From Chytriomyces cf. hyalinus JEL632 (lineage: Eukaryota; Chytridiomycota; Chytridiomycetes; Chytridiales; Chytriomycetaceae), in the NCBI GenBank assembly GCA_025435555.1, contig JAIWWG010000116.1, positions 23,277 through 87,276 of the forward strand: 64,000 bases of DNA, read 5' to 3'. The translations under genes were made by a program, and so were the position numbers. This document shows positions 11,050-22,359 of this stretch, piece after piece. Within the stretch, counting starts at the first letter, position 1, and each line of letters starts with the position of its first letter. Below the pieces are notes generated by a model. That model did no database searches. It saw only the letters and a program-made list of their open reading frames with translations, and had not been told where the DNA came from.

Positions 11050-11663
11050 TTCTGTCTGTCTGTATTCTCTTTTTTTTTATTTTGTTTTTTATTTCCCATT
11101 TATTTTTAAATTTAAAATTGTCACAAAATGGGCATGTAAATTTTACATTGATCAGGTGATACTTTAATATCAAGGTGGCACTTTAAAGCCACCTTCCTCG
11201 TCAAATCAAAAATCAAAAAGAAAGGGGTCCAAGACAAATGTGACAAACCTGATTGTTTACATTCTGTGTTTGTTTGTTTGTTTGTTTGTTTACATTGTTT
11301 GTTTGTTTACATTGTTTGTTTGGACACGCGTCTGACTCCCACTCTCTCTCTGTCTCCCACTCACATCAGCCGGAATGACTTTCCTTGTTTGGGTCACACG
11401 CAACCCACGTGTTTTCCCACTCTCCCAACCTTTCTTCTCTGATTGAGTGAAAAACATTTGTCATTCGTTTATTTTACACACTAAATACTGTCCAACAACT
11501 ACACATACAAAAGTGCAAAGCAATACACACATGTCCAACAAGAGCCAGAAGAATAAACAAGAAATAAAAAAGTCAAGCAATGCGATGCCATGCGAAAAAA
11601 CAACAACAAAAAAAAAAAGGGCCAAGAAAACAACCAAAAAAAAACAAGGGTTTGGCTTTGGGG
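11050..11663. other. Intergenic region with GTTT repeat
   Basis: Upstream of the nuclease and downstream of the MHS transporter (both minus strand). Contains (GTTT)n tracts at about 11268-11320 and an A-rich stretch at 11600-11645. Short ORFs here are lysine-rich low complexity and are not credible genes. Confidence 0.5.
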
Positions 11664-13177
11664 TCAAGAAGCAGACACAAACCCACTTCGTCGTTGCAAC
11701 TCGGAATATCCACTCCGCTCATCCACTCCATTCAACCGCGGTGCAGAACCCTTCTTGATTTTCCGAATATCTCGCCCAAGTGTCTCCGGCGCAAACAGCA
11801 ATGTCGTAAAGAACCCAAACGAACAAACACCGATCGGGTAAAAAAGGCCTCCAAACACATTCCGCGTTGCAGTTGAAATCGAAACTGCCACGACAGTCAC
11901 AAGACCCCCGAAAATCCCGTTTCCAATGTGATATGGAATCGAGACACATGTATACCGAATCCCAGTTGGAAACAGTTCTACAAGAAACGCTGCCATCGGC
12001 GCATACGCGGCTGCACCAAATACATTCAAGATCCAGAGATAGAAGCAAATCAGGACTGGATCATAGTTTTCGCGAAACGGCTGTTTCGGGTCATTTTTTT
12101 CATACGGCCGGCATGCATAGACTCCATAGAATAGCGGATACAAGAAGAACGCACTCAGCGCCACGCCAGTCAGAATCATGGGTTTCCGCCCAACCTTGTC
12201 GGACGTCCAGCCAAACAGAATCTGAAACGGTATGGTTCCCAGCAGTGCAATCAGCATAATGATGTACGATGTCATTTGAGGGACTTTGATGGTGGACTGA
12301 AGAAATGTGAGGGCGTAAAAATTCGCCGTCTGGAATGTGATTCCTTGGCCCATCACTGCCGCAAGAGCGACAAACATGTAGTACAGATTGTACGGCAGAC
12401 AGATGGCTTCAACCAACGGATTTCCCACGACACCACCTTCCCTTTTCGCTTCCATAAACATTGGAGACTCCTTCAAATTGAACCGCACGTAAACGGACAA
12501 GCCAACCAAAAAGATGGACACCAAGAACGGAAATCTCCAGCCATACTGCAACCACGCAACATCCCCCAAAGACAGTTTAAAAACAATAATGGCCAAAAGC
12601 GACATGGAGATGCCCACTTTGGCAGTCATTTGTAAAAAGGATGTGTAAAAGCCGCGTTGATCTTGAGGACAGTTTTCGCAAATAAAGGCAGCAGCGCCGC
12701 CGTATTCGCCACCCACTGACAGACCCTGAATGATGCGCAGGAGAATGAGAAGGAATCCGGCCGTGACTCCGATGGTGTCGTATGTGGGCAGACAGCCAAC
12801 GAGAAACGTTGATGCGCCCATCATGGATAGAGTAATCAGGAATGTGCTCTTACGTCCGACTTTATCGCCTGTGGGGGAGTGTGAATACCAGCACGCAAAG
12901 AAATAAAGCAAAGCACAAACAACGCACCAATGTACCCAAACAAGAAAGCACCAAACGGCCGAAACATGAATCCAACAGCAAACGCACCCAACCACGCAAT
13001 CAGGTCTCCATACGGATTCCCCGTCTTGTAAAACAGCGACGCCGTTGTGCTGGACATTGTCCCAAAGATGAAAAAGTCGTACCACTCGATCAACGTGCCC
13101 AGCGATGAGATGATGGCAACCCGCCGCATTTCGGATTGCGTGAGTTCATCGAATGTGGTGAATTCGGCGCTGTTCAT
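11664..13177 (-). CDS. MHS-family MFS transporter 1 (metabolite:H+ symporter)
   Basis: Exons 12928-13177 and 11664-12868 with a 59-nt GT-AG intron; about 484 residues, typical of the family. The hallmark GTLIEWYDFFIFG segment in the first helix, the loop 2-3 motif GDKVGRK, and LRIIQGLSVGGEYGGAA identify the metabolite:H+ symporter (MHS) branch of the major facilitator superfamily, which in bacteria moves citrate, alpha-ketoglutarate, shikimate or proline/betaine. A second cytoplasmic-loop motif (GWTSDKVGRKP) is present. It should be a 12-helix plasma-membrane symporter; the substrate cannot be read from sequence. A divergent paralogue lies at 20090-21637. MHS proteins are mostly bacterial, so ancient transfer is possible. 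The ATG at 13177 is chosen because upstream sequence is basic, low-complexity leader. Confidence 0.88.
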
Positions 13178-14666
13178 TTTTGATGCAGTGCTTTGCTGCT
13201 GCTGCGGAGTTTGGTGCGCTTTTTCCTTTTTTTTACTTTTAGATTTTATCAAATACGTATTACGTGATAACCTTGAGTTGAGCGCGCATCGCAGCAAGTC
13301 GTTGTCGACGTATCTGTTAACGCAAGCACTTTACGCGTCTTAAACGCTCCTCAGCTTCAAAATATTCATCCACTGACCGTTGAAGATGTCGTCAGGAGGT
13401 GGCGATAAATCAGGCTGCTATAAAATCGACAGTGGTGTGCGAACAGGTGTTCGAACGCATGGGTGACTCCTGGATAGCGTTACCCTTGAAGGGGGTAACA
13501 ATGATCGTGCGAAACTTTGACAGCTGGCACGGGAAAGCACTGTTTATAAAGTCAGGAATTTTTCACCGGCGAGAAATGGATCAAGCATGCGTGCCTTATT
13601 CTGGCGTCTTTCAGCGTGCGTGTCTCGACAGCTGCTGCCATAAAAAGAACCACGCTTCCAAATGACTGCCCATCAAATATATCAACAATGCCGGGCTGCT
13701 TTCTTTTTTATTTCTTTTTTATTTTGCGAGACTGCGCTGCGCTGTGTTGGATGTGTTGAGATGGAGTTGTACAGACACATGACACGCGATGGGTGGGAAA
13801 CAGCATCGTAGCAGTACGCGACATGGAGAAAGACTTTGGGTCGGATGCTTGTCCTGCGCGACTTACTCTCAGCACTGCTAAACTGAGAGGGTTACCACGA
13901 CAACGACAATCTGTGATCGTTTAGAACCAGCAACGCTATTGAATAACGCGACTGAAACTGCATCCTTCTCGTATTTGGCTTGATAGTCAAACCAGCTGAA
14001 GAAGCAGTTGGAGGCTTCGCGTCTCAAGTTGCCAGGTTTTATTTCAACCACGCCACGTGCTGGGTCATCCTTCTTGGCAAACTGGCTGGCCGCGTCAATG
14101 AGGACAAACTCCCTTGCAAGTGAAGAAGCCAGCAAATGTGGCATTCTCATGCCGCTTTAACTGTACCAAAGCCCGGAGCAGCAATATCGATCGCGGGCGC
14201 GGAAGGATAAGCATTATGTGCTGATCGACTGAGTTGCGCTCATCGTAGATAAGCATGAACTGCATTCCGGTGGGATCTTCTCTGGGCACGGTTCTCTGTC
14301 AAGTCCGAGATAATGCTGCCCCCGCCGTACACACACACACACTCTCTCTCTCCCTTTCTTCCATCATTCAAAATTGTTCCGCGTTTGCTCTTTTCCTTCT
14401 TGTGACACAGCCGAAAGCATCGATTCCGACGTGTTTCTTCGTCATCGCGGAAATAAGGAGGACTAAAATTCGTCAAGATTGGACTGCCTCTTCATCCACG
14501 ACCTCCATACAAGCAGTTCACATGCGCAACTTGCACTGCAGCACCTTAATCTATCGTGCTGTTGTGCTGTGCTGTCTTCTCGAGGGGGTTATCTGCTTCT
14601 TCCCCCGCGTGCATAGGTGGCACAGCAATTTCTTGTTGTTCAATCGCGCCACCCCCAAACCAAACG
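13178..14666. other. Long intergenic region with an unassigned minus-strand coding-like patch
   Basis: About 1.5 kb without a recognisable gene. On the minus strand around 13880-14290 two adjacent frames read as plausible protein (REDPTGMQFMLIYDERN; EFVLIDAASQFAKKDDPARG) but no start, introns or family could be established. They may be one small gene broken by a shift, or a remnant. The plus-strand ORF at 13399-13665 has no family features. A CA/CT microsatellite sits at about 14330-14352. Confidence 0.35.
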
Positions 14667-14674
14667 CATATAAA
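14667..14674 (+). promoter_or_regulatory. Putative TATA box of the ubiquitin fusion gene
   Basis: CATATAAAAGG context about 115 nt upstream of the ATG at 14786. A strong core promoter is expected for a ubiquitin gene. Confidence 0.5.
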
Positions 14675-14710
14675 AGGACGGCTAAAAGGACGACATCCAT
14701 CCGGAGATGA

Positions 14711-15369
<659 letters not shown>

Positions 15370-16523
15370 CTTCTTGTTTTGTTCGAGTGTAGGGTCTGAG
15401 GGGGCTTTTGGGTAGCGTTACTGTCAATAAAAGCCAACAAGAAGAGAAATAAGACAACAGCAAAATTTATCAACCTTTATCCCGTCATGCCTGGCCAGCA
15501 TATTCGTGCTTTCGTTCAATAAAGCACACACATGATGCAAGGTCCAGTGTCTAGTCTCACTCTAAATACTGTTCAGCTGTTGTCATTTATTATTTGTTTG
15601 GCACAGGTTGGAAACATGATCTTTTGAACGCGCCGTTGCCATTGCAATGTTTGTGTCACGGCCAGACTTGCCGCCCGCGTCAAACCAAACAATCTTGTCA
15701 ACATTGTCAACCGCGCGACCTCGCAACTCCAACAAGTCATCGCTACATAGCGTGGCTTCACCAGGCTTCCTTGTTCAGCCGTGTTCCCCGGCCTCTCAAG
15801 TCTGGGTCCGTGTTTGTAAAGAATCAGCAGCCACGTGCGTTTACCCTGTTTTTTTTTTATCTGTATTTCTTTTTTTTTATTTACAACTGCATCACCAGTG
15901 TTTTTGGCACTGCGTTGGATCATCACCCGTACCGGAAAAGCGCCGCCCGCTGCTCAACGAGGAGACTGCGGACTCTGCGCGTCTTGCCAACACTCACTCC
16001 GACTCACTGGACGCGACTCCTCGGCAGCAGCAGGAGTTTGATGGCAACCAGTCGAATGGATCGTAAACTAAACGGGGCATTCCAGAAAATAAGCAGCCAG
16101 TGCGTCTTCTGCGCAGGAAGCCAAGAAAGACAGACACAAAAAAAAAAGATGGTAAAAAAGGAAAACAAAAAAAAAACAAAAAAGTATAAAAGTAAAAAAT
16201 AGAAAAGAAAAGAAAAGTATTTAGAATATGTGAGCCGAATTATCTTAAGCTTCATTCTATTTAAGAAAATGAACCCATTCAAAATTCTGCCAAAGCGGAG
16301 CAATACATAATGATTCCATGCGCGCAAGAAGGGCGTTGGGGCAGATTGAGCTGACGAATCCGGTTCGTGACTGTGCCGCGTATGCTGTGCCACATTGATT
16401 ACAAATAACATCAACCTCCAACAACCGCACCCACCAACAGCCTCACTCAGCAGCCGCAGCACAACAAGCGCATCCGCGTTGGACATATTGAACGCGAAAG
16501 ACCGCCTGCTTCTGCAAAAGGAA
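15370..16523. other. Region with a possible small minus-strand gene, unresolved
   Basis: On the minus strand at about 15590-15760 a convincing peptide is encoded (DDLLELRGRAVDNVDKIVWF followed by DAGGKSGRDTNIAMATARSK, ending TGA at about 15592). Upstream exons are unclear: a candidate N-terminus near 15926 with a short A-rich intron would need a frame change near 15730. No family recognised. On the plus strand an ORF ending KRRPLLNEETADSARL...NQSNGS is an alternative. T and A homopolymer runs at 15848-15880 and 16138-16200 are low complexity. Confidence 0.35.
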
Positions 16524-17021
16524 ATGTCAAAGCAAGACGCGCTCGCCCAAGCTCGACTGGCTCACACTGCTCAACTGATACTCCAACAGATTCAAGACCA
16601 CCCGTTCCTCAAAGAACCGCCCTCAACCCTGAACGCGCTGGGCGCATCAGAGCTGCGCAGCTTCAGACATACTCCCTTCATGTGCGTTGAAAAAGCGTCT
16701 GCTTTTATCGAACGACAAGCCGAGATGGAAACACATCAAGCGTACATAAGCCAATTTGGATTCCCGAAAAAGGAAAAGTACTGGGGTATATTGTCTCATA
16801 AATCACGGGAACGGATCAAGGACCTTGCTGCGAGTGAATGGGCGTGTTTGCGTGCGGATGATTTATTTGTAACTGAGGGGGAGGCCATGTTGGATTCCTT
16901 GAAGAAGGCGGACATTGGATCTGTGAAATACCGTGTGCGTAAATCTGAACTGCATTCATCCAAACGCGTGGAACGAAGGAGTGAGATGAAGAAGGCGCTT
17001 GCGTTTATGGCATGCAAATGA
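16524..17021 (+). CDS. Tandem orphan family, copy 1
   Basis: First of three related genes in direct tandem. Opens MSKQDALAQARLAHTAQLIL and shares with copy 2 the pattern FLK.P...L.ALGASE, FIERQ..ME.HQ....FGFP, YWG.LS.KS, IKDLA.SEW and the basic tail SSKRVERRSEMKK. It lacks the central block (YYPKL...FNQNSW) seen in copies 2 and 3. No known domain, signal peptide or membrane segment was recognised; the basic C-terminus resembles a nuclear-localisation signal. The start is uncertain: an open frame extends upstream to 16395 without an ATG, and homology to copy 2 supports coding upstream of this ATG. Confidence 0.55.
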   Translation: MSKQDALAQARLAHTAQLILQQIQDHPFLKEPPSTLNALGASELRSFRHTPFMCVEKASAFIERQAEMETHQAYISQFGFPKKEKYWGILSHKSRERIKDLAASEWACLRADDLFVTEGEAMLDSLKKADIGSVKYRVRKSELHSSKRVERRSEMKKALAFMACK

Positions 17022-17205
17022 ATACATGCCACATCAATTGGAATACACTGGAGAGTTACCCTATTGGAAGACAGCCATCTGTGCTGGTCGAATGCTGCTA
17101 AAGCAGACGAACCCGAAACTGTGCCAATAAACTTTACCACATTTATTTTAAAACCTGCGCAGATTCAATAAAGCTGACAAACCGCTCCCACGCACCCAAC
17201 CCACC

Positions 17206-17898
17206 ATGGAACTGATCGCAGCCGATAAGCGCAACAACATGGACCGCTTCATCCTCCCAAAAGGCATGTCCAAGAGCGAAGCCTTTGCGCGCAACAAACT
17301 GGCGCACACAGCCAACCTGATACTCAAGCAAGTTGAAGACAACCCATTCCTCAAGCAATCTCAGTTTACACTACATGCGCTGGACGCTTCTGAAGTGCAA
17401 GTCTTGAAGGGCCTTCCTTATATCATGAAGTATTACCCAAAGTTGCCTCACGCTCCAGATGACATTTTCCACTACTTGCGCCCCGTACATGATGCCAAGT
17501 ACATGTACATGTTCAACCAAAACAGCTGGAGGGGTCCACCCCTCGAACCAGAGCGAGTTAAAAAAGTCACCGCATTCATGGAACGGCATATCACAATGGA
17601 ACTCCATCAAACTCTTTTAGCTGAATTCGGATTTCCCGATCACGAGACTTATTGGGGCTGTTTGTCTCAAAAGTCCCAACAATTCATCAAAGATCTTGCC
17701 AGTAGCGAATGGACGTGCATTTATGCTGGAAACTTGTTTGTTTCAGAGCAAGATGCAGTAGCGGATTTTTTGAAAGTGGAACGGAAACCACCAGCACCCA
17801 CATTTCGTAAGGATCAATTGCGTCGCTCGGACTTGCAGTCTTCAAAACGAGTCAAGCGACGGAGTGAAATGAAGAGGGAGTGCAGTGCTTGTAAATAA
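17206..17898 (+). CDS. Tandem orphan family, copy 2 (intact)
   Basis: Single-exon, 230 residues, starting at ATG 17206. This is the only copy with an uninterrupted frame across all shared blocks: MSKSEAFARNKLAHTANLIL, NPFLKQSQFTLHALDASEVQ, YYPKL, FNQNSWRGPP, FMERHITMELHQ, FGFPDHETYWGCLS, FIKDLASSEW, and the basic tail RRSDLQSSKRVKRRSEMK. No domain is recognised. The regions before it and before copy 3 are similar (CCCGAAACTGTGC, then TTTAAAC/CTTTACCACATTTA), showing that promoter and gene were duplicated together. Function unknown; a soluble, possibly nuclear protein is inferred from composition only. Confidence 0.65.
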   Translation: MELIAADKRNNMDRFILPKGMSKSEAFARNKLAHTANLILKQVEDNPFLKQSQFTLHALDASEVQVLKGLPYIMKYYPKLPHAPDDIFHYLRPVHDAKYMYMFNQNSWRGPPLEPERVKKVTAFMERHITMELHQTLLAEFGFPDHETYWGCLSQKSQQFIKDLASSEWTCIYAGNLFVSEQDAVADFLKVERKPPAPTFRKDQLRRSDLQSSKRVKRRSEMKRECSACK

Positions 17899-18223
17899 AT
17901 AAGAAAGAGTCACGAAACGAACCAGTTTGGCCCAGAAGGGGATTTTTCTCGATCAAATTGCTGTCAAGTTTCGTATATTTGGTTTTCACCCACCAGGAAT
18001 GCGATCACGTCAGCCGGAGAGTAACTTAGACGTCTCTTGCAGCTTCTTTTGAAGCAAATGCGAGGTTATATCACGACGAGAATACATTTGGAGAGTTCAG
18101 GATGCTGTCCCAATTGATCAACCCCGAAACTGTGCATTTAAACTTTGCCACATTTAAACCATGCGGTACACAGTCCTCGCTGTTCAGCAAAGCAAACCAA
18201 CCACGCCCATGCACCCAACCACC

Positions 18224-18976
18224 ATGGAACCAGTCGCACCCAATAAGCGCAACAACAGCAACAAGAACCGCTCCACCCTCCCAAAAGGCATGTCCAAGAC
18301 CGAAGCCCTTGCACGCAACAAACTTTCGCACACTGCCAAATTGATTCTCAAACAAGTTCACTACAACCCTTTCCTCAAGCAATCTCGGTTTGTACTGAGT
18401 GCACTGGACAATTCTGAAGTGCAAGTGCTGAAGAGGCTTCCGTGTATGCAAAAGTATTACCCAAAGTTGATGGACCATGCGGACTCTCCTGGACGACATT
18501 TTCAACTTTTTGCGATGCATACCGGATGTCGAGTATATGTCCATGTTCAACCAAAGCAGTTGGAAGGGGTCATATCCCATCGAACCAGAGTGTGTTAAAA
18601 AAGTCACTGCATTCATGGAACGGCACATTACATTGGAAGTCCATCAAACGCTTCTGGATGAATTCAAATTTCCCGATCACTTCAAATTCCCCGTCTACGA
18701 CACTTGTTATGGATGCCTATCGAAAAAACCTTATTGGGGCTGCTTGTCTGAAAAATCTCGACAATTCATCAAGGACCTGGCCGACAACGACGGGGTTTAT
18801 GCCGGAAACTTGTTTGTTTCTTGAGCAAGATGATGTTGCGGATTCCTTGAAAATGGAATGGAAACCACCACCAGCACGCGGATATGGAAAGGATCCATTG
18901 CGTCGATCGGACTCGCAGTCTTCAAAAGGCGTTAAGCGGCGAAGTGAAATGAGGAAGGGCTTGCAATGCTTGTAAA
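18224..18976 (+). CDS. Tandem orphan family, copy 3 (two frame breaks)
   Basis: Homology to copy 2 starts at MEPVAPNKRNN (ATG 18224) and runs through MSKTEALARNKLSHTAKLIL and YYPKL in one frame, shifts +1 near 18485 into DDIFNFLRCIPDVEYM..FMERHITLEVHQ, then shifts +1 again at about 18821, where TTTGTTTCTTGAGCAAG replaces copy 2's TTTGTTTCAGAGCAAG, into the basic tail (SDSQSSKGVKRRSEMRK). The second shift otherwise creates an immediate TGA. A duplicated FPDHFK/FPVYD and CLSKKPYWGCLS block suggests a local repeat expansion. Either a decaying paralogue or two base insertions in the assembly. Confidence 0.5.
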
Positions 18977-19002
18977 TAAATGCGGAAAAGCCACGAAACT
19001 GG

Positions 19003-19260
19003 CCCAAAATCCAAGGTTTCCGGAAAGGGAATCGAAAAGAAGGGATGGTCTGTCAGAGTTGATCATTCGAACAGTATCCTTGAGCATGGAAAGAACCAGC
19101 CCAGCCACTTATTAAACGCGTCAACTTTTATTTGCAAGCAACATGGAGTGCTGCCTGGAACGCGCACTGGCCCAGAATCAAAGGTTTCCGGCAAGGTATT
19201 CGAAAAGAAGAAGGATGGTCTGTCAAGTTCAAGTTGATCATTCGCACAGTATTTGTGTCT
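19003..19260 (+). repeat. Direct repeat of the tandem family's 3' flank
   Basis: Two diverged copies of about 75 bp (near 19008-19080 and 19173-19252) share AAGGTTTCCGG, ATTCGAAAAGAAG, GGATGGTCTGTCA and GTTGATCATTCG. They follow the third orphan gene and appear to be a downstream segment duplicated together with the array, the last copy lacking its gene. No coding function seen. Confidence 0.65.
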
Positions 19261-19399
19261 GATCAGTGTTTGACGCGTCCACTTTATTTTTAATAACCCA
19301 CTCTATTTCGGGAACAAAAGAAAGCGCGTGTCTCCCATTTGCCCATTGTGTCGCGCGCGCTGTCAAAGAATAGAACAAAAAAAAAGAAGTTCCATCAAA

Positions 19400-19908
19400 A
19401 TGACCATCGACAAAACCAAACTCCTCTCCAGCTACGCCGTCTTTGACTCACACCCAAACGGGATGCTCTCCCTCGCCGAAATCGATAAAGCCTTGATCCA
19501 CATTGCACCCGACGTTGCCAAGGATAAACCCGCCATCATGCGTGCTTATAAAGCTTCCGACAAGCATGGCCGTCAAGGAGCCAAGAAGGCGGACGGGTTT
19601 ATAAGTAAAGATGAGTTTGAAGGGTTTGTGGATAATTTGATCAAGTATGACAAGGTTTATAAAATGTGAGTTTTATTTTTTGTTGTTCTGAAGTTGGAGG
19701 TAGTACTGATGCTTTCTAATTTTTGTACAGGTTCCAAGGCATGGACAAGGATGGCGACAAGCGAGTCAACTTTGCCGAATTTGAAGCGGGAAGAAAGAAG
19801 CTCGGGTTGACGGACGGTAACGCGCGTGCAGACTTTGACGAGATTGACAAGAATGGGGGCGGGTTTATTTTGTTTGACGAGTTTTGCGCGTATTTGACAC
19901 AGTTCTGA
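19400..19908 (+). CDS. EF-hand calcium-binding protein
   Basis: Exons 19400-19665 and 19731-19908 with a 65-nt intron; about 147 residues, calmodulin-sized. EF-hand loops are recognisable: FDSHPNGMLSLAEIDKAL (first, slightly degenerate), DKHG..KADGFISKDEFEGF (second, interrupted), MDKDGDKRVNFAEFEAG (third, canonical D-x-D-x-D...E) and FDEIDKNGGGFILFDEFCAY (fourth). The third and fourth pair most likely binds Ca2+. A calcium sensor or buffer role is inferred; it is not calmodulin itself. The ATG at 19400 gives a compact N-terminus without a signal peptide. Confidence 0.82.
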
Positions 19909-20089
19909 AAAGAGTTTTGAACTGCAATAAAACAACGCGACATTTTTTTACAGATTCAGCAAATCTATTTTTATTTGACAGGGGTGTGTTGTGTTGTTTA
20001 AAATGAGGAGATGACAAAAAAGAGACCAAAAATAGAAGCCAATAATAATCAAACGCCAATGAACATCCAACCAAACGAAACATGTGACA

Positions 20090-21637
20090 TTACGCCTTCT
20101 CAACCACCTCCACAGCATTCTCCATATGACCTCCAGCATCCGTCATGTTTTCAATATTCCTTGTGTTGGTTTCAGGAAGAAACACGAGTCCAATCACAAA
20201 ACACGCGGACGCAACTCCGATTGGGTAAAACAATCCACTCAGCTTGTTTCCAGTTGCAGCGGCTACGGAGGTGGCAATCACGGGAACAAGACCTCCAAAG
20301 ATTCCGTTTCCAATGTGGTATGGCAGGGACATGGATGTGTATCGGATCGAGGTGGGGAACAGTTCAACCATGAAGGCGGCAATGGGTCCATATGCGAGAG
20401 CCACAAATGAAACCATGAGGAATGTTAGGAAGGACATCATGGCAGGGTTGTATCCTTCACGGAATCCACCCTTGCTGTCATTGTTTTCGTAAGGGCGGAA
20501 ATGGTAGAGACCCATGTACATTGGGTAAAAGAGCGTGGCACCGAGTAAGATACCCGCCAACATGAAGGGCTTGCGTCCGTATTTGTCCGAGAGACTGCCG
20601 ACAACAACAAACAGTGGGGCGGCAAAGAAGCAGGCAACAAGGACAATCAGGTATGAGTCAATCAGGGGAGTCTTGAGCGTGGATTGGATGAAAGTCAAAG
20701 TGTAGAACTGGGCCGTGTACCAAATAACACCTTGACCCATGGTAGCACCAAACAGAGCCAGGCAGACATAGTACAAGTTGTAAGGCCGCAGGAAGGATTC
20801 AACAAGAGGGTTCTTGTTCATTTTGCCTTCTCCTTTGGCCTTGGTGAATAAGGGAGACTCGCGCATCTTGAGACGGATATACAAAGAGACACCGACGAGG
20901 AGTACAGACAAAAGGAAGGGGAATCTCCAGCCAAACTGAGACCAGTTGGCTTCACCGAGACTGACGCGGAAGATGAGGATGACAATGAGAGAAAGAATGA
21001 GGCCTCCAGTGGCGGTCATTTGGAGAAATCCGGTCCAGAAACCGCGCTCACGTTCTGGGCAGTACTCGGAGATGTAGGATGCAGCACCGCCGTATTCACC
21101 ACCAATAGCCAGTCCTTGAACAAGACGCAGGATGATCAGGAGGACACCTGCAGCAGGTCCAATATCCTTGATGGTTGGCAAGCAGCCGCAAAGGAAGGTA
21201 CAGACACCCATCATGACAAGGGTCAGGGCAAACGTGTACTTTCTTCCGACCTTGTCGCCAATGTATCCAAACACGATGGCACCGAATGGGCGGACAATGA
21301 AACCAACTGCGAATGCAGCCAGCCAGGCGATCGTGTTTCCAACCTCTGTTCCCGTGTTGTAGAAGAGTGCCGATGTTGTGGATGTCATTGAGCCAAAGAC
21401 AAAGAAGTCGTACCACTCGATGAGCGTGCCTGATGACGGAGGTTATTAGCGTTATGATACGGGGGGTTTAACGGGAAGAGACTCACCAACGCAGGCAGCG
21501 ATCACGATGCTCCGCAGCTCTTGGGTAGTGACATCTTTGCGTGCGGCAGTGGCATCGGCGGCATCACTGACAGGGTGTGCAGTTGTGGGTGTGGATGTGG
21601 ATGTGGGTGGTTGTGGGGAGGGTGGCTGTTGCTCCAT
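20090..21637 (-). CDS. MHS-family MFS transporter 2 (metabolite:H+ symporter)
   Basis: Exons 21487-21637 and 20090-21429 with a 57-nt intron; about 496 residues. A Pro/Thr-rich cytosolic N-terminus (MEQQPPSPQPPTSTSTPT) is followed by the MHS core: GTLIEWYDFFVFGSM at the splice junction, FAVGFIVRPFGAIVFGYIGD, KVGRKYTFALTL, LVQGLAIGGEYGGAASYISE and GSLSDKYGRKPF. A symporter of an organic acid or amino-acid-like solute at the plasma membrane is expected; substrate unknown. It is a diverged paralogue of 11664-13177 with the intron a few residues further upstream, so the pair is an old duplication rather than a recent copy. Confidence 0.88.
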
Positions 21638-22359
21638 TTTCAGATTCCGATTCAGTCGAGCTGCCTCTTTTTGGGATTGTTTTTTATTTTCAATTTCCAG
21701 TTGAGCAACGCCAGTTTAGTTTTGTGAAAAGAAATTTACAAATTGTTCAATCTAGGGTTTGTTTGTTTGGATCACCAAAAATTTAATCCTTATCACATCA
21801 AACGAACTGACATTCTCGGACAACACAGCCGCAGCATTTGGGTGTCCGATCCGATGTGTGAATACCCCACTTACAGTCACACTTCCAGTGTCTACCAGTG
21901 ACAATCCCGCCAGTCCCGCCAGTCCCGTCTGCACGCGTGACATTTGATCCTCGATGTTTGCAACTCCTTCTCGCAAACAAGGACACTTCTCTTTTGTTGT
22001 TGTTCCATCGATCAGAGCAAGTCCTCTTGAACAAGGACACCACTGGCTCCAACAGCATGCATGCGTGCCTTCGTGCCAAGATGGGAATAGAAAAGCGTGC
22101 CAAGTGTGAATTGTTTGTGTCTGACAATTTTATTTGGAAATCTGTTTGGTCCAATTTAAGTTCACCGACAGCCCCACACACACACACACACACCCAAACT
22201 GCGCATGTCGAGAATTGGTTGCTGCGCAGAGTACTCACTGCATTGCAACGGCATCCATCCATTTTCAAGACGGCAGCAGTCACATCCAGGAAGGACCATG
22301 CATAGGCAGTTTATTCAGTCAGTCCGCAAGGGTTAGTTCCAAAAATAAAAACAAAAGAC
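21638..22359. other. Divergent intergenic region
   Basis: Promoter space between the minus-strand transporter and the plus-strand F-box/LRR gene. A CA dinucleotide run lies at about 22175-22192. No credible gene. Confidence 0.5.

Noticed and set aside
11447-11876. Several overlapping Lys/Asn-rich frames
   Set aside because: They arise from A-rich low-complexity DNA and from antisense of the MHS transporter; no homology blocks.
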